Assembly: GCA_026416035.1 (NCBI GenBank)
Contig: JAOAFY010000001.1
Span: 1 to 34,326, forward strand
Reading direction: 5' to 3'
DNA: 34,326 nt
Origin: Coriobacteriia bacterium
Lineage (GTDB): Bacteria > Actinomycetota > Coriobacteriia > Anaerosomatales > Anaerosomataceae
A program made the translations under genes and the position numbers. The notes below the pieces were generated by a model. That model saw nothing but the letters and a program-made list of their open reading frames with translations. It was not told the origin of the DNA and did no database searches. Below, piece after piece: positions 15,767 through 27,162 of this stretch. Numbering within the stretch: position 1 is the first letter of the stretch; each line of letters opens with the position of its first letter.

Positions 15767-17349
15767 TGGTCGTGCTGTACGACACCACCCTGCGTGATGG
15801 CACGCAGCGCGAGGGCATGTCTCTCTCTGTCGAGGACAAGCTCCGTATCGCGCAGCGCCTCGACGACCTCGGGATCCGCTACATCGAGGGCGGGTTCCCT
15901 GGGTCGAACCCGAAAGATATGGAGTTCTTCGAGCGGGTCCGAGGGCTGTCGCTTGCCAACGCCACCATCGTCGCTTTCGGAGCGACCTGCCGCAGGGACC
16001 TCGCGCCGGAGCGCGACGCCGGGCTGCAGGCGCTCCTCGACACCGGCTGCGAGGCGCTGTGCATCTTCGGCAAGGCGTGGGACCTGCACGTCACCGAGAC
16101 GCTTCAAGCCACGCTGGAGGAGAACCTGCGCATGGTCCGCGAGAGCGTGGCGTTCCTGAAGTCGCACGGCAAGACGGTGTTCTTCGACGCAGAGCACTTT
16201 TTCGACGGATACCTGCACAACGCGGGCTACGCGATCGAGGTCTGCCGTGCAGCGGCGGAGGCGGGTGCCGACGCCGTGGTGCTCTGCGACACGAACGGCG
16301 GGACGCTGCCGCAATCGGTGCATCGCATCGTGCTCACGATGACTGGCGAGATCGACGCGCCTCTGGGCATCCATGCCCACAACGACGGCGGCTGCGCGGT
16401 GGCCAACTCGCTGCTCGCGGTCGACGCGGGATGCGTCCAGGTGCAAGGGACGATGAACGGGTACGGCGAGCGGGCGGGCAACGCGGACCTCACGGCGATC
16501 ATCCCGGCGCTGAAGCTCAAGATGGGGCTTGACTGCGTGACGGACGACCAGCTGCGGCTGCTTACCGAGGTCTCGCACTTCGTGGCGGAGACGGCCAACA
16601 TCTCTCCGAACCCGCACCAGCCGTACGTGGGTGCGAGCGCGTTCGCACACAAGGGCGGCGTGCACGCGAGCGCCGCCGCGCGTCTTCCTGAGGCGTACGA
16701 GCACGTCGATCCGGCGCTCGTCGGCAACATGGCGCGCGTGGTGGTGAGCGAGCTTGCAGGCCGCGCGTCGCTCGTGCTCAAGGCCCACGAGATGGGCATC
16801 ACCCTGGACGTCGACGATCCTGCCACGAGCAGCATGCTCGACGAGATCAAGCGGCTCGAGCACCGTGGCTACACCTTCGAGGCGGCAGACGCGTCGCTCG
16901 AGATCATGCTGCGCAAGGCGCTCGGCACCTACGAGCCGTTCTTCAGGCTCGAGTCGTTCAGGGTCATCATGGAGAAGCGCGAGGACGGCCGCGTGATGAC
17001 CGAGGCCACCATCAAGGTCCACGTAGGCGGGCATCGCTTCATCGCCACTGCGGAGGGCAACGGGCCTGTCAACGCGCTCGACAAGGCGCTGCGGATCGCC
17101 ATCGGCCGCTTCTACCCGGCGCTGGACGCGATCGAGCTGACCGACTTCAAGGTCCGAGTGCTCGACGAGAAGAAGGGGACGGCCGCGGTCACACGCGTGC
17201 TGATCGAGTCGAGCGACGGCGAGAAGAGCTGGGGCACCGTCGGCGTCTCCGAGAACATCATCGAGGCGTCGTGGGAGGCGCTCGTCGACTCCGTGGAGTA
17301 CGGTCTCATGCACCCAAGGCAGGAAAACGAGCACTCTGAGCGAAACTGA
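15766..17349 (+). CDS. cimA: (R)-citramalate synthase
   Basis: 527 aa. It condenses acetyl-CoA with pyruvate to give (R)-citramalate, the first step of the threonine-independent route to 2-oxobutyrate and isoleucine. The N-terminal TIM barrel carries 'LYDTTLRDGTQREG', 'YIEGGFPGSNPKD', the metal-binding HxH in 'LGIHAHNDGGCAVAN', and 'NGYGERAGNADL'. 'HKGGVHASA' follows, then a C-terminal LeuA-type regulatory dimer domain (about 385-515), the usual site of isoleucine feedback. Length and the 'FGKAWDLHVTETL' stretch fit the CimA group rather than 2-isopropylmalate synthase or homocitrate synthase. The GTG at 15766 gives the typical start 'MVVLYDTTLRDG'. It is coupled to ilvE upstream. Confidence 0.93.
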   Translation: MVVLYDTTLRDGTQREGMSLSVEDKLRIAQRLDDLGIRYIEGGFPGSNPKDMEFFERVRGLSLANATIVAFGATCRRDLAPERDAGLQALLDTGCEALCIFGKAWDLHVTETLQATLEENLRMVRESVAFLKSHGKTVFFDAEHFFDGYLHNAGYAIEVCRAAAEAGADAVVLCDTNGGTLPQSVHRIVLTMTGEIDAPLGIHAHNDGGCAVANSLLAVDAGCVQVQGTMNGYGERAGNADLTAIIPALKLKMGLDCVTDDQLRLLTEVSHFVAETANISPNPHQPYVGASAFAHKGGVHASAAARLPEAYEHVDPALVGNMARVVVSELAGRASLVLKAHEMGITLDVDDPATSSMLDEIKRLEHRGYTFEAADASLEIMLRKALGTYEPFFRLESFRVIMEKREDGRVMTEATIKVHVGGHRFIATAEGNGPVNALDKALRIAIGRFYPALDAIELTDFKVRVLDEKKGTAAVTRVLIESSDGEKSWGTVGVSENIIEASWEALVDSVEYGLMHPRQENEHSERN

Positions 17350-17391
17350 AACGCACGGGGGCCGCACGTTGACCTGCGAACGGGGTGGGCC

Positions 17392-18141
17392 ATGAGGGTC
17401 GTTCGCGTGTTCCACGACGAGGACGTCCGGTACGGGCTGGCAGACGAGGGGAGCATCACGCTCATCTCGGACGAGCCGTTTGCCGCGTGGGAACCCGAAG
17501 GCGTCGTCCCCCTGCCGCAGGCCCAGCTGCTCCCTCCCGTGATCCCCACAAAGGTCGTGTGCGTCGGCGTGAACTACCGCGAGCACGCGCGTGAGATGGG
17601 ACACGCCATCCCGGACGAGCCGGTCATCTTCCTCAAGCCTCCGACCGCCGTCATCGGCCCTCACGGGCAGATCCGCATCCCAGAGGGGCTGGACGCGGTC
17701 GACTACGAGGCTGAGCTGGCCGCCGTCATCGGCCGGCGGACCCACCGCGTCTCGCCGCCCGAAGCGCGCCGCAGCATACTCGGCTTCACCTGCGCGAACG
17801 ACGTCACCGCGCGCCCTCTCCAGCGCAAGGACGGTCAGTGGACGCGTGCGAAGGGTTTCGACACGTTCTGCCCGCTCGGGCCGTGGATCGAGACGGACGT
17901 GGACCCGAGAGACGTGCTCGTCGAGTCGTACGTCAACGGCGAGCTCAGGCAGCGCTCGCGCACGAGCGACATGCTGTTCGACGTGTTCACTCTCGTCAGC
18001 TTCATCAGCCACGTGATGACGCTGCTGCCTGGCGACGTCATCCTCACTGGGACTCCGTCTGGCGTCGGTCCGATGCGATCAGGCGACGTGGTCGAGGTGC
18101 GGATCGAGGGCATCGGAAGCCTCGTGAACCACGTGGTGTGA
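17392..18141 (+). CDS. Fumarylacetoacetate hydrolase (FAH)-family protein
   Basis: 249 aa. An N-terminal cap domain (about 1-50) precedes the FAH catalytic fold, with 'VCVGVNYREHAREMG', 'PVIFLKPPTAVIGP', the metal-binding acidic pair in 'VDYEAELAAVIGRRTH', 'GFTCANDVTARPLQRKDGQWTRAKGFD' and 'GDVILTGTPSGVGPM'. The family cleaves or decarboxylates 1,3-diketo or oxaloacetate-like acids (acylpyruvase, oxaloacetate decarboxylase, HHDD isomerase). The exact substrate cannot be read from sequence. It starts 42 bases after cimA with GGGGTGGG just upstream and is probably in the same transcript, so a housekeeping role on 2-oxo or acylpyruvate by-products is possible. Confidence 0.9.
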   Translation: MRVVRVFHDEDVRYGLADEGSITLISDEPFAAWEPEGVVPLPQAQLLPPVIPTKVVCVGVNYREHAREMGHAIPDEPVIFLKPPTAVIGPHGQIRIPEGLDAVDYEAELAAVIGRRTHRVSPPEARRSILGFTCANDVTARPLQRKDGQWTRAKGFDTFCPLGPWIETDVDPRDVLVESYVNGELRQRSRTSDMLFDVFTLVSFISHVMTLLPGDVILTGTPSGVGPMRSGDVVEVRIEGIGSLVNHVV

Positions 18142-18144
18142 GCG

Positions 18145-18162
18145 GTCGGTCATCAGGCCGAC
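18145..18162 (+). terminator. Candidate hairpin downstream of the FAH gene
   Basis: GTCGGTC (18145-18151) pairs with GGCCGAC (18156-18162), with one G-U pair, around the loop ATCA, starting 4 bases after the stop. A second, looser pairing of CGCACC (18162-18167) with GGTGCG (18185-18190) encloses three tandem CCGT units. Neither is followed by a T-run. Confidence 0.35.
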
Positions 18163-18232
18163 GCACCGCCCGTCCGTCCGTCGGGGTGCGGCGTCCGCTC
18201 GCCACACCCGGGCCCATCATGTGGGTGGGTGG

Positions 18233-18241
18233 TGGTAGCAT
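18233..18241 (+). promoter_or_regulatory. Extended -10 promoter candidate for the yerC-dnaE operon
   Basis: TGGTAGCAT (18233-18241) matches the extended -10 pattern TGnTAnnnT, with no clear -35 (CCCATC at the expected place). It lies 46 bases before the ATG at 18287. The rest of the 145-base gap holds only the GC-rich hairpins after the FAH gene. The ATAGTG elements found before hisZ are absent here. Confidence 0.4.
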
Positions 18242-18286
18242 ACACCCGTCATCTTGTGGCTGAACCCGCTTCCGAGGAGCCGTGCG

Positions 18287-18597
18287 ATGCCTGCAGATCC
18301 GCTGCGAACGCCTGACGTCGAGTCACTGCTCGAAGCCTTCGCGGGGCTAGCCAGCCGAGACGACGTGTACGCATTCTTGCTGGACGTGTGCACGACCCGC
18401 GAGATACACGACATGGCGCAGCGCCTCGCCGTCGCACGCATGCTCGCAGCGGGCGTCCACTATCCGGAGATCCAGCGATCCACGGGGGCGTCCCCGACGA
18501 CGATCAGCCGGGTGAGCCGGTGCGTGAACTATGGGGCAGGCGGTTATCGCACCGTGATCGAGCGTCTTGGGACCATCGACGGGAGAGGGGGCGACCG

Positions 18598-18601
<4 letters not shown>
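18287..18601 (+). CDS. yerC: YerC/YecD-family TrpR-related transcriptional regulator
   Basis: 104 aa, all helical, matching the TrpR superfamily along its length. 'VESLLEAFAGLASRDDVYAF' is followed by 'LDVCTTREIHDMAQRLAVARML' and the helix-turn-helix 'YPEIQRSTGASPTTISRVSRC'. The C-terminal 'VNYGAGGYRTVIERL' is the signature end of the YerC group. TrpR-type proteins bind palindromic operators as dimers, often with an amino acid corepressor. Comparative work on Gram-positive bacteria has linked this group to control of histidine genes (HisR). The ATG has GAGGAG (18274-18279) at 7 bases. It overlaps dnaE by GTGA. A palindromic operator candidate lies before hisZ, 3.8 kb downstream, which makes the histidine operon the natural target. 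That link is inference. Confidence 0.9.
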
Positions 18602-22074
<3,473 letters not shown>

Positions 22075-22078
22075 CCTG

Positions 22079-22106
22079 TTGCTATAGCACTCTATAGTGC
22101 TATAGT
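22079..22106 (+). promoter_or_regulatory. Promoter of the histidine operon
   Basis: TTGCTA (22079-22084) and TATAGT (22101-22106) have a 16-base spacer and match consensus at 4 and 5 of 6 positions. Predicted transcription start is near 22113, about 40 bases before hisZ. A second TATAGT (22093-22098) lacks a partner -35. Both hexamers are covered by palindromes, so a bound repressor would block polymerase. Confidence 0.6.
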
Positions 22107-22114
22107 GACACTAT
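22082..22114. promoter_or_regulatory. Composite palindromic operator before hisZ
   Basis: An AT-rich island in GC-rich DNA. The first palindrome is CTATAGCACT (22082-22091) against AGTGCTATAG (22096-22105) with the 4-base centre CTAT, perfect over 10 bases per arm. The second is ATAGTG-A-CACTAT (22102-22114), perfect over 6 bases per arm. CTATAGTG also occurs twice in tandem (22092-22099, 22100-22107). Thus three exact ATAGTG half-sites and one near-match (CACTCT, 22089-22094) are spaced at about 8 bases, as expected for side-by-side dimers of a small helix-turn-helix repressor. The YerC-family protein encoded at 18287 is the obvious candidate. An RNA attenuator is less likely because the stem is AT-rich and has no T-run. 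Confidence 0.65.
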
Positions 22115-22153
22115 CCCGCCACCGAGCCGGGCACCCACGAGGAAGGGGCGGTC

Positions 22154-23413
22154 GTGCGACCTGCTACACCACGCGGTTTCAGAGACGTGCTGTTGGACGA
22201 GGCGGCTGAGCGAGAGGACATCGTGCGCTCGCTCATCCGGGTATTCGACGCCTGGGGCTACGCGCCGGTCGAGACGCCGGTCGTCGAGACGTACGAGACG
22301 ATTGCGGCAGCGGGGACGCATGGCGGCGAGGCTGAGCCGTTCAGGCTGCTCGACGCAGACGGCGAGCTGCTGGCGCTCAGGCCCGACATGACGCTTCCGA
22401 TCGCGCGTGTTGCCGCGACGAGGCTGGCCGATGAGCCCGGTCCGGTGCGGGTGCGTTACGTCGCGCCCGTCTTCCGCGAGCATGCGTCGTTCCGCGGACA
22501 GGCACGCCAATTCACGCAGGTCGGCGTCGAGCTCGTCGGCGCATCCGGGCCGGCCGCTGACGCCGAGATCGTCGCGGTGGCCGCCGAGGCGCTGCGTGCC
22601 GCTGGGCTCCAGACGTTCACCATCGCCATGGGGAGCGTCGAGGTTCTAGGCGAGCTTGTCGCCGCCGCGAAGATGCCTGAGCGGTGGCAGACGGCTGTGC
22701 TGCGTGCGGCCCACGTGCGCAACCTGCCGGAGGTCCAGCGCTTGGCGCAGGAGCCAGGCGTCCCGGAAAGTGTCTCCTGTGCGCTCATGACCGTGCTTCG
22801 CACCCGTGGCGGCGCCGAGGCGATAGATGCGTGCAGAACGGCGCTGTCGGAGTGCGGCCGCCCGCGTGCGCTCGACGCGCTGCGCGAGACGTTCGGCATC
22901 TTGGAAGACCTCGGGTACGCGCGGGAGGTCGTCGTCGACTTCGCCACGGTCCGTGCGTTCGGCTACTACACGGGTATCGTGATGCAGATGTATGCGCCCG
23001 GCCTCGGCCTGCCGGTCGGGGGCGGCGGCCGCTACGACCGGCTGCTCGCGGCCTTCGACCGTCCAGCCCCGGCCGCCGGGTTCGCCATCGGCCTCGAGCG
23101 TCTCGCCATCGCGCTGGCCGAGGCGGGTGGGACGCCGAGACCCCGGCGTCTGGATGCTCTCGTCGGCGGTACCGATCCCGCCGGGTGCTTCCGTGCCGCA
23201 GCCGAGCTGCGCGCGGCGGGGTGGCGGGCACGCCTTGCATGCGGCCTTACCGGGCTCGATCTGGTGCGGGAGGCCGAGCGGGCCAAGGCCTTCGAGGCCA
23301 TCGAAGAGGCCGGCGGGGTCCTGTACCGGCTCGATCGCGCGGGCGGGCGCGCCGACCGCATCTTGTCTTCAGCACCCCCGCCGGGCTCGGGTGAGAGAGA
23401 GGGGCAGCCGTGA
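22154..23413 (+). CDS. hisZ: ATP phosphoribosyltransferase regulatory subunit
   Basis: 419 aa, a histidyl-tRNA synthetase paralogue that lacks aminoacylation and instead activates short-form HisG and gives histidine feedback. Class II synthetase-like core: 'TPRGFRDVLLDEAAERE', 'LLALRPDMTLPIARVAATRL' (motif 2 region), 'VRYVAPVFREHASFRGQARQFTQVGVELVG', 'AFGYYTGIVMQMYAPG' and 'PVGGGGRYDRLLAAF'. A C-terminal domain continues to about 400, longer than in some HisZ proteins that lack the anticodon-binding part. The GTG at 22154 follows GGAAGGGG at 5 bases. It is the first gene of the his operon, directly downstream of the palindromic operator. Its stop overlaps hisG (TGATG), in line with the two proteins forming one complex. 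Confidence 0.93.
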   Translation: MRPATPRGFRDVLLDEAAEREDIVRSLIRVFDAWGYAPVETPVVETYETIAAAGTHGGEAEPFRLLDADGELLALRPDMTLPIARVAATRLADEPGPVRVRYVAPVFREHASFRGQARQFTQVGVELVGASGPAADAEIVAVAAEALRAAGLQTFTIAMGSVEVLGELVAAAKMPERWQTAVLRAAHVRNLPEVQRLAQEPGVPESVSCALMTVLRTRGGAEAIDACRTALSECGRPRALDALRETFGILEDLGYAREVVVDFATVRAFGYYTGIVMQMYAPGLGLPVGGGGRYDRLLAAFDRPAPAAGFAIGLERLAIALAEAGGTPRPRRLDALVGGTDPAGCFRAAAELRAAGWRARLACGLTGLDLVREAERAKAFEAIEEAGGVLYRLDRAGGRADRILSSAPPPGSGEREGQP

Positions 23414-24087
23414 TGGTGCGCTCGCCGGGACCAGGTGCCGCGCTGCGTGTCGCCGTGCCGAAAGGGGCGCTCTACGACGACAGCGTGGCGGCGCTTGCAC
23501 GCGCCGGCATCGACGCGGCCGCCCTCCGCGAGCCGGGCAGGTCGCTTGTGGTCAGGTGCGGCGACGTCGAGTTCGTGATCGCGAAACCTACCGACGTGCC
23601 GATTTACGTCGCGTATGGAGCCGTCGATGCGGCGATTGCAGGACGAGACGTCCTCGAAGAGGCCGGCCTCGAGGTCGTGGAGCTCGTCGATCTCGGCTTC
23701 GGTGCGTGCCGGTTCGTCGTCGCCGAGCCCGTCGGCGCGCTGCGGAGCGCCGAGGAGATGTACAGGCACCTTGGGCAGATCCGCGTCGCGACGAAGTATC
23801 CGCGGATCACGGAGCGGCACTTCGCGGAGCGGGGGCTGCAGGTGGAGATCATCAAACTCGCAGGCAACATCGAGATCGCCCCGCTCATCGGCATCGCTGA
23901 CTGGATCGTGGACATCACGGCGACCGGCACGACGCTTCGCGAGAACGACTTGCGCGTGGTAGAAGAGGTGATGGAATCGACGGCGCGGTTCGTCGCCAAC
24001 CCTGCGAGCCTGGCGACGAAGACGGCGCGCATCACCGAGATGGCCGAGCGGCTGGCAGCCGCGACACGTGGCGAGAAAGGGGCGTGA
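23413..24087 (+). CDS. hisG: ATP phosphoribosyltransferase, short form
   Basis: 224 aa, the short HisG that lacks the C-terminal regulatory domain and needs HisZ. It joins ATP and PRPP to phosphoribosyl-ATP, the first step of histidine synthesis. Visible: 'RVAVPKGALYDDSVAAL', 'DVEFVIAKPTDVPIYVAYGAVDAAIAGRDVL', 'IRVATKYPRITERHF' and the PRPP-binding loop 'DWIVDITATGTTLRENDL'. The ATG at 23413 forms TGATG with hisZ and has GAGGGG about 8 bases upstream; a GTG at 23410 is an alternative. The residues before 'ALRVAVPKG' are not conserved. Confidence 0.96.
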   Translation: MVRSPGPGAALRVAVPKGALYDDSVAALARAGIDAAALREPGRSLVVRCGDVEFVIAKPTDVPIYVAYGAVDAAIAGRDVLEEAGLEVVELVDLGFGACRFVVAEPVGALRSAEEMYRHLGQIRVATKYPRITERHFAERGLQVEIIKLAGNIEIAPLIGIADWIVDITATGTTLRENDLRVVEEVMESTARFVANPASLATKTARITEMAERLAAATRGEKGA

Positions 24088-24090
24088 GCC

Positions 24091-25425
24091 GTGCTTCGTC
24101 GAGTGGTCATCGAGCGTGGCAGAAGGCTTCCGGCAGAAGACCTGCGTCCGGCAGGGACCGGCATCGATGGCGAGGTCATCGGTGTCGCGCAGCGGATCAT
24201 CGACGAGGTCCGCACCCGGGGCGACGAGGCCGTCCGCGAGTTCACCGAGCAGCTCGATCACGTGGTTCTGGGCGACTTCCGCGTGAGCGAAGCCGAGATC
24301 GAGCAGGCGCTGGCCTCAGTGGACGAGCGATTCCGGCGTGCGATCTCCGAGGCCGCCTGGGCGATCGAGGACTTCCACCGCCGCCAGGTGCAGCAGTCGT
24401 GGTTCACGACCGGCGAGAACGGGGTGCTGCTCGGGCAGCTCGTCACGCCGATACGGCGCGTGGGCATCTACGTCCCGGGCGGTCGGGCGCGCTACCCATC
24501 GAGCGTGCTCATGAACGCGATTCCCGCGGTCGTCGCCGGCGTCGAGGAGATCGCGATGGTCGTCCCGCCGGCTCCGGACGGCACCGTCGACCCGCATACC
24601 CTGGCCGCGGCCGCCGAAGCCGGTGTCACGGAGATCTACAAGGTTGGCGGCGCTCAGGCGATCGCCGCACTCGCGTACGGCACAGAGAGCATCCCTCGGG
24701 TGGACAAGATCACGGGCCCCGGCAATGCGTACGTCACTGCCGCCAAGAAGCTCGTGATGGGCGAGGTCGGCATCGACATGCTTGCCGGACCGAGCGAGGT
24801 GCTCATCGTCGCCGACGAGACCGCCGAACCCCTGCTCGTCGCGATCGACCTCATGGCCCAAGCAGAGCATGATCCGCGGGCCGCTACCTTCCTCGTCACG
24901 ACGGATCCGGAGATGCCGGACGCTGTGGAGCAGGCGATCCGCGAGCTGCTCGAAGACTCGCCGCGGGCCGACGTGATCGTGCGAGCGCTCGAGGACAACG
25001 GCGTCGCGGTCCTGTGCCCGGACATCGACGTGGCGCTCGACGTCGCGAACGAGATCGCTCCAGAGCACCTCGAGCTTCAGGTCGAAGCTCCATTCGAGCT
25101 GCTTGGACGCGTCTGCAACGCCGGCGCCGTGTTCCTCGGCCCGTGGACGCCGGAGAGCGTCGGCGACTACGTGGCCGGACCCAACCACGTGCTCCCCACC
25201 GGCGGCACGGCCCGCTTCTCGAGCCCCTTGTCCGTCGACGACTTCGTGAAGAAGACGTCTGTCATCTCCTACACGCTGGAGGGGCTGTACGCAGACGGGG
25301 GAGCCGTCATGGAGATCGCGTCGGCGGAAGGATTGGCCGCGCATGCGGGCGCCGTCGGGCTGAGGCTGGCGCTGGCCGAGCACTACTTCGAGGAAGAGGC
25401 GGACGTCGACGAGGAGGATGCGTGA
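24091..25425 (+). CDS. hisD: Histidinol dehydrogenase
   Basis: 444 aa. It performs the last two steps, histidinol to histidinal to histidine, with NAD and zinc. The four zinc ligands can be placed: Q and H in '[10 protein letters not shown]', D in '[16 protein letters not shown]', and H in '[11 protein letters not shown]'. The catalytic Glu-His pair is in '[11 protein letters not shown]'. '[20 protein letters not shown]' and '[16 protein letters not shown]' plus '[17 protein letters not shown]' are family signatures. The GTG start is 3 bases after hisG. It overlaps hisC by one base (TGATG). An acidic C-terminal tail follows the last motif. Confidence 0.97.
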   Translation: MLRRVVIERGRRLPAEDLRPAGTGIDGEVIGVAQRIIDEVRTRGDEAVREFTEQLDHVVLGDFRVSEAEIEQALASVDERFRRAISEAAWAIEDFHRRQVQQSWFTTGENGVLLGQLVTPIRRVGIYVPGGRARYPSSVLMNAIPAVVAGVEEIAMVVPPAPDGTVDPHTLAAAAEAGVTEIYKVGGAQAIAALAYGTESIPRVDKITGPGNAYVTAAKKLVMGEVGIDMLAGPSEVLIVADETAEPLLVAIDLMAQAEHDPRAATFLVTTDPEMPDAVEQAIRELLEDSPRADVIVRALEDNGVAVLCPDIDVALDVANEIAPEHLELQVEAPFELLGRVCNAGAVFLGPWTPESVGDYVAGPNHVLPTGGTARFSSPLSVDDFVKKTSVISYTLEGLYADGGAVMEIASAEGLAAHAGAVGLRLALAEHYFEEEADVDEEDA

Positions 25426-26552
25426 TGGATCACGTCCGTCCTCCGAGGGAAGCGCTGGCAGCGCTCCGGCCGTACGATGCGAAACACCTCGAGGCCGAAG
25501 TGATGCTCGCGAGCAACGAGAACCCGCTCAATCTTCCAGGCGAGATGCTGGATCGCCTTTCTGCGCTTGCGGCCGAGATCCCGTACAACCGCTATCCGGA
25601 TCCGATGGCCACCCGTCTGCGCGAGGATATCGCGCAGGCCAACGGCCTCGACGTCGGCAACGTGCTGATCGGCAACGGCGGCGACGAGCTGATCTTCGAC
25701 CTGGTGCTGGCGTGGGGCGGACCCGGCAGGGTGGTGCTCGACTTCCCTCCGACGTTCGTCATGTACTCGATCGACGCTCAAGCCACCGGGAGCACGCTCG
25801 AGAGCATGCCGCGGCGTGCCGACTTCTCGATCGACGGCGATGCGCTGCTTGAGCGGCTCGAGCGAGGCGGCGTCGACCTCGTGTTCATCGCGAATCCCAA
25901 CAACCCGACAGGCACCCTCGTCCCCGAGACGTTGCTCATCGACGTGCTGAACGCGACTGACGCGCTCGTCGTGGTCGACGAGGCGTACTTCGAGTTCTCG
26001 CGCCACACCATGCGCCCGCACATGTCCCGGCATCGCAACCTCGCGATCCTGCGCACCTTCTCGAAGGCGTTCTCGCTGGCGGCGCTGCGCGCGGGGTACC
26101 TGCTGGCACACGAGGAGGTCATCTCGGAGCTGACGAAGGTGCGCCAGCCGTACTCGGTCAACCGGTTCACGCAGGCCGCCGCCCGTCTGGTGTTCCGAGA
26201 GCGGCCGGTGTTCGAGGCGGCTATCAGCCAACTGCTGCGAAACCGCGACGTGCTCATCCACGGGCTGAGCGAGATCCCGGGCGTGGAGGTCTTCCCATCC
26301 GAAGCCAACTTCGTGCTGTTCCGTGTCGAGCACGCATCTGCGGTGTGGCGCGACCTTCTGAAGGAGCACTCGGTGCTCGTGCGCGACTTCTCCCGCACAC
26401 CAGGGCTGGAGGACTGCCTGCGCGTGAGCGTCGGCACCGAGCACGAGATGGGGCGGTTCCTCCAGGCGATGGACGAGATCATGTCGCGTCGCCGAGCGTC
26501 GGCTCACTTCGGTGTGGCCGCGCCGGCTGCGCGGCACGGCAAAGGGGAGTGA
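25425..26552 (+). CDS. hisC: Histidinol-phosphate aminotransferase
   Basis: 375 aa fold-type I PLP enzyme that converts imidazole acetol phosphate and glutamate to histidinol phosphate. Visible: 'MLASNENPLNLPG', 'YNRYPDPMATRLREDIAQ', 'IGNGGDELIFDL', 'VFIANPNNPTGTLVP', 'VVVDEAYFEFS' and the Schiff-base lysine K214 in 'LRTFSKAFSLAALRAGY', with 'VRDFSRTPGLEDCLRVSVGT' at the C-terminus. The ATG lies in TGATG with hisD. The last about 25 residues, after 'AMDEIMSRR', look like an extra tail. Broad-substrate aromatic aminotransferases share the fold; position in the operon settles the role. Confidence 0.96.
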   Translation: MDHVRPPREALAALRPYDAKHLEAEVMLASNENPLNLPGEMLDRLSALAAEIPYNRYPDPMATRLREDIAQANGLDVGNVLIGNGGDELIFDLVLAWGGPGRVVLDFPPTFVMYSIDAQATGSTLESMPRRADFSIDGDALLERLERGGVDLVFIANPNNPTGTLVPETLLIDVLNATDALVVVDEAYFEFSRHTMRPHMSRHRNLAILRTFSKAFSLAALRAGYLLAHEEVISELTKVRQPYSVNRFTQAAARLVFRERPVFEAAISQLLRNRDVLIHGLSEIPGVEVFPSEANFVLFRVEHASAVWRDLLKEHSVLVRDFSRTPGLEDCLRVSVGTEHEMGRFLQAMDEIMSRRRASAHFGVAAPAARHGKGE

Positions 26553-26554
26553 GC

Positions 26555-27157
26555 ATGGGCCGCGAAGCGATCGTCGAGCGCTCGACGAAGGAGACCTCTG
26601 TCCGCGTCAGGCTTGACCTTGACGGCACGGGCATCACCGACGTGGCCACAGGCGTGCCGTTCTTCGACCACATGCTGGAGGCGCTCGGCCGCCACGGTCT
26701 GCTCGACCTCGAGGTCGCAGCGGCGGGTGACCTAGCGGTCGATGCTCACCACACGGTCGAGGACGTCGGCATCGTCATGGGGCAGGCGCTCGACCGTGCG
26801 CTCGGCGACCGGGCCGGCATCAGGAGGTTCGGGTCTGCCGCGGTGCCCATGGACGAAGCCCTCGTGCTCGCCGCGGTCGACATCTCGGGGCGTGGCCAGG
26901 TGCACTACGCTGTCGATCTCCCCATCGAGGTCATCGGCACCTTCGATACGACGCTCGCGAAGGAGTTCCTCGTGGCGCTCGCAACCAACGCAGGGTTGAC
27001 CCTGCACGTGAGGTCTCTTGCCGGAGACAACGCTCACCACATCGTGGAGGCCGCGTTCAAGGCGGTCGCGCGGGCGCTGCGAGAGGCGGTGGAACGGGAC
27101 CCTCGTGTCGAGGGCATCCCCAGCACCAAAGGCTCGCTCGGGCCCCAAGGAGCGTGA
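26555..27157 (+). CDS. hisB: Imidazoleglycerol-phosphate dehydratase
   Basis: 200 aa, the monofunctional manganese-dependent dehydratase without the phosphatase domain found in enterobacterial HisB. The two metal-binding motifs are 'DAHHTVEDVGIVMG' and 'DNAHHIVEAAFKA'. Other family segments are 'VATGVPFFDHMLEALGRHG', 'VPMDEALVLAAVDISGR' and 'STKGSLG' at the end. The ATG at 26555 has AAGGGGAG at 6 bases. Because the phosphatase domain is absent and no hisN/hisK gene is in the window, histidinol-phosphate phosphatase must be encoded elsewhere. Confidence 0.97.
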   Translation: MGREAIVERSTKETSVRVRLDLDGTGITDVATGVPFFDHMLEALGRHGLLDLEVAAAGDLAVDAHHTVEDVGIVMGQALDRALGDRAGIRRFGSAAVPMDEALVLAAVDISGRGQVHYAVDLPIEVIGTFDTTLAKEFLVALATNAGLTLHVRSLAGDNAHHIVEAAFKAVARALREAVERDPRVEGIPSTKGSLGPQGA

Positions 27158-27162
27158 CAGGC

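Noticed and set aside
15763-18012. A 749-codon open frame on the minus strand opposite cimA and the FAH gene
   Set aside because: It is the antisense shadow typical of high-GC coding DNA. Its translation is low-complexity, rich in R, H, D and V with no family motif, while the plus strand encodes two clear enzymes.
22082-22105. Histidine attenuator or T-box leader before hisZ
   Set aside because: The stem is AT-rich without a following T-run, there is no run of histidine codons in any short leader frame, and the repeated half-sites over a promoter fit a protein operator better.
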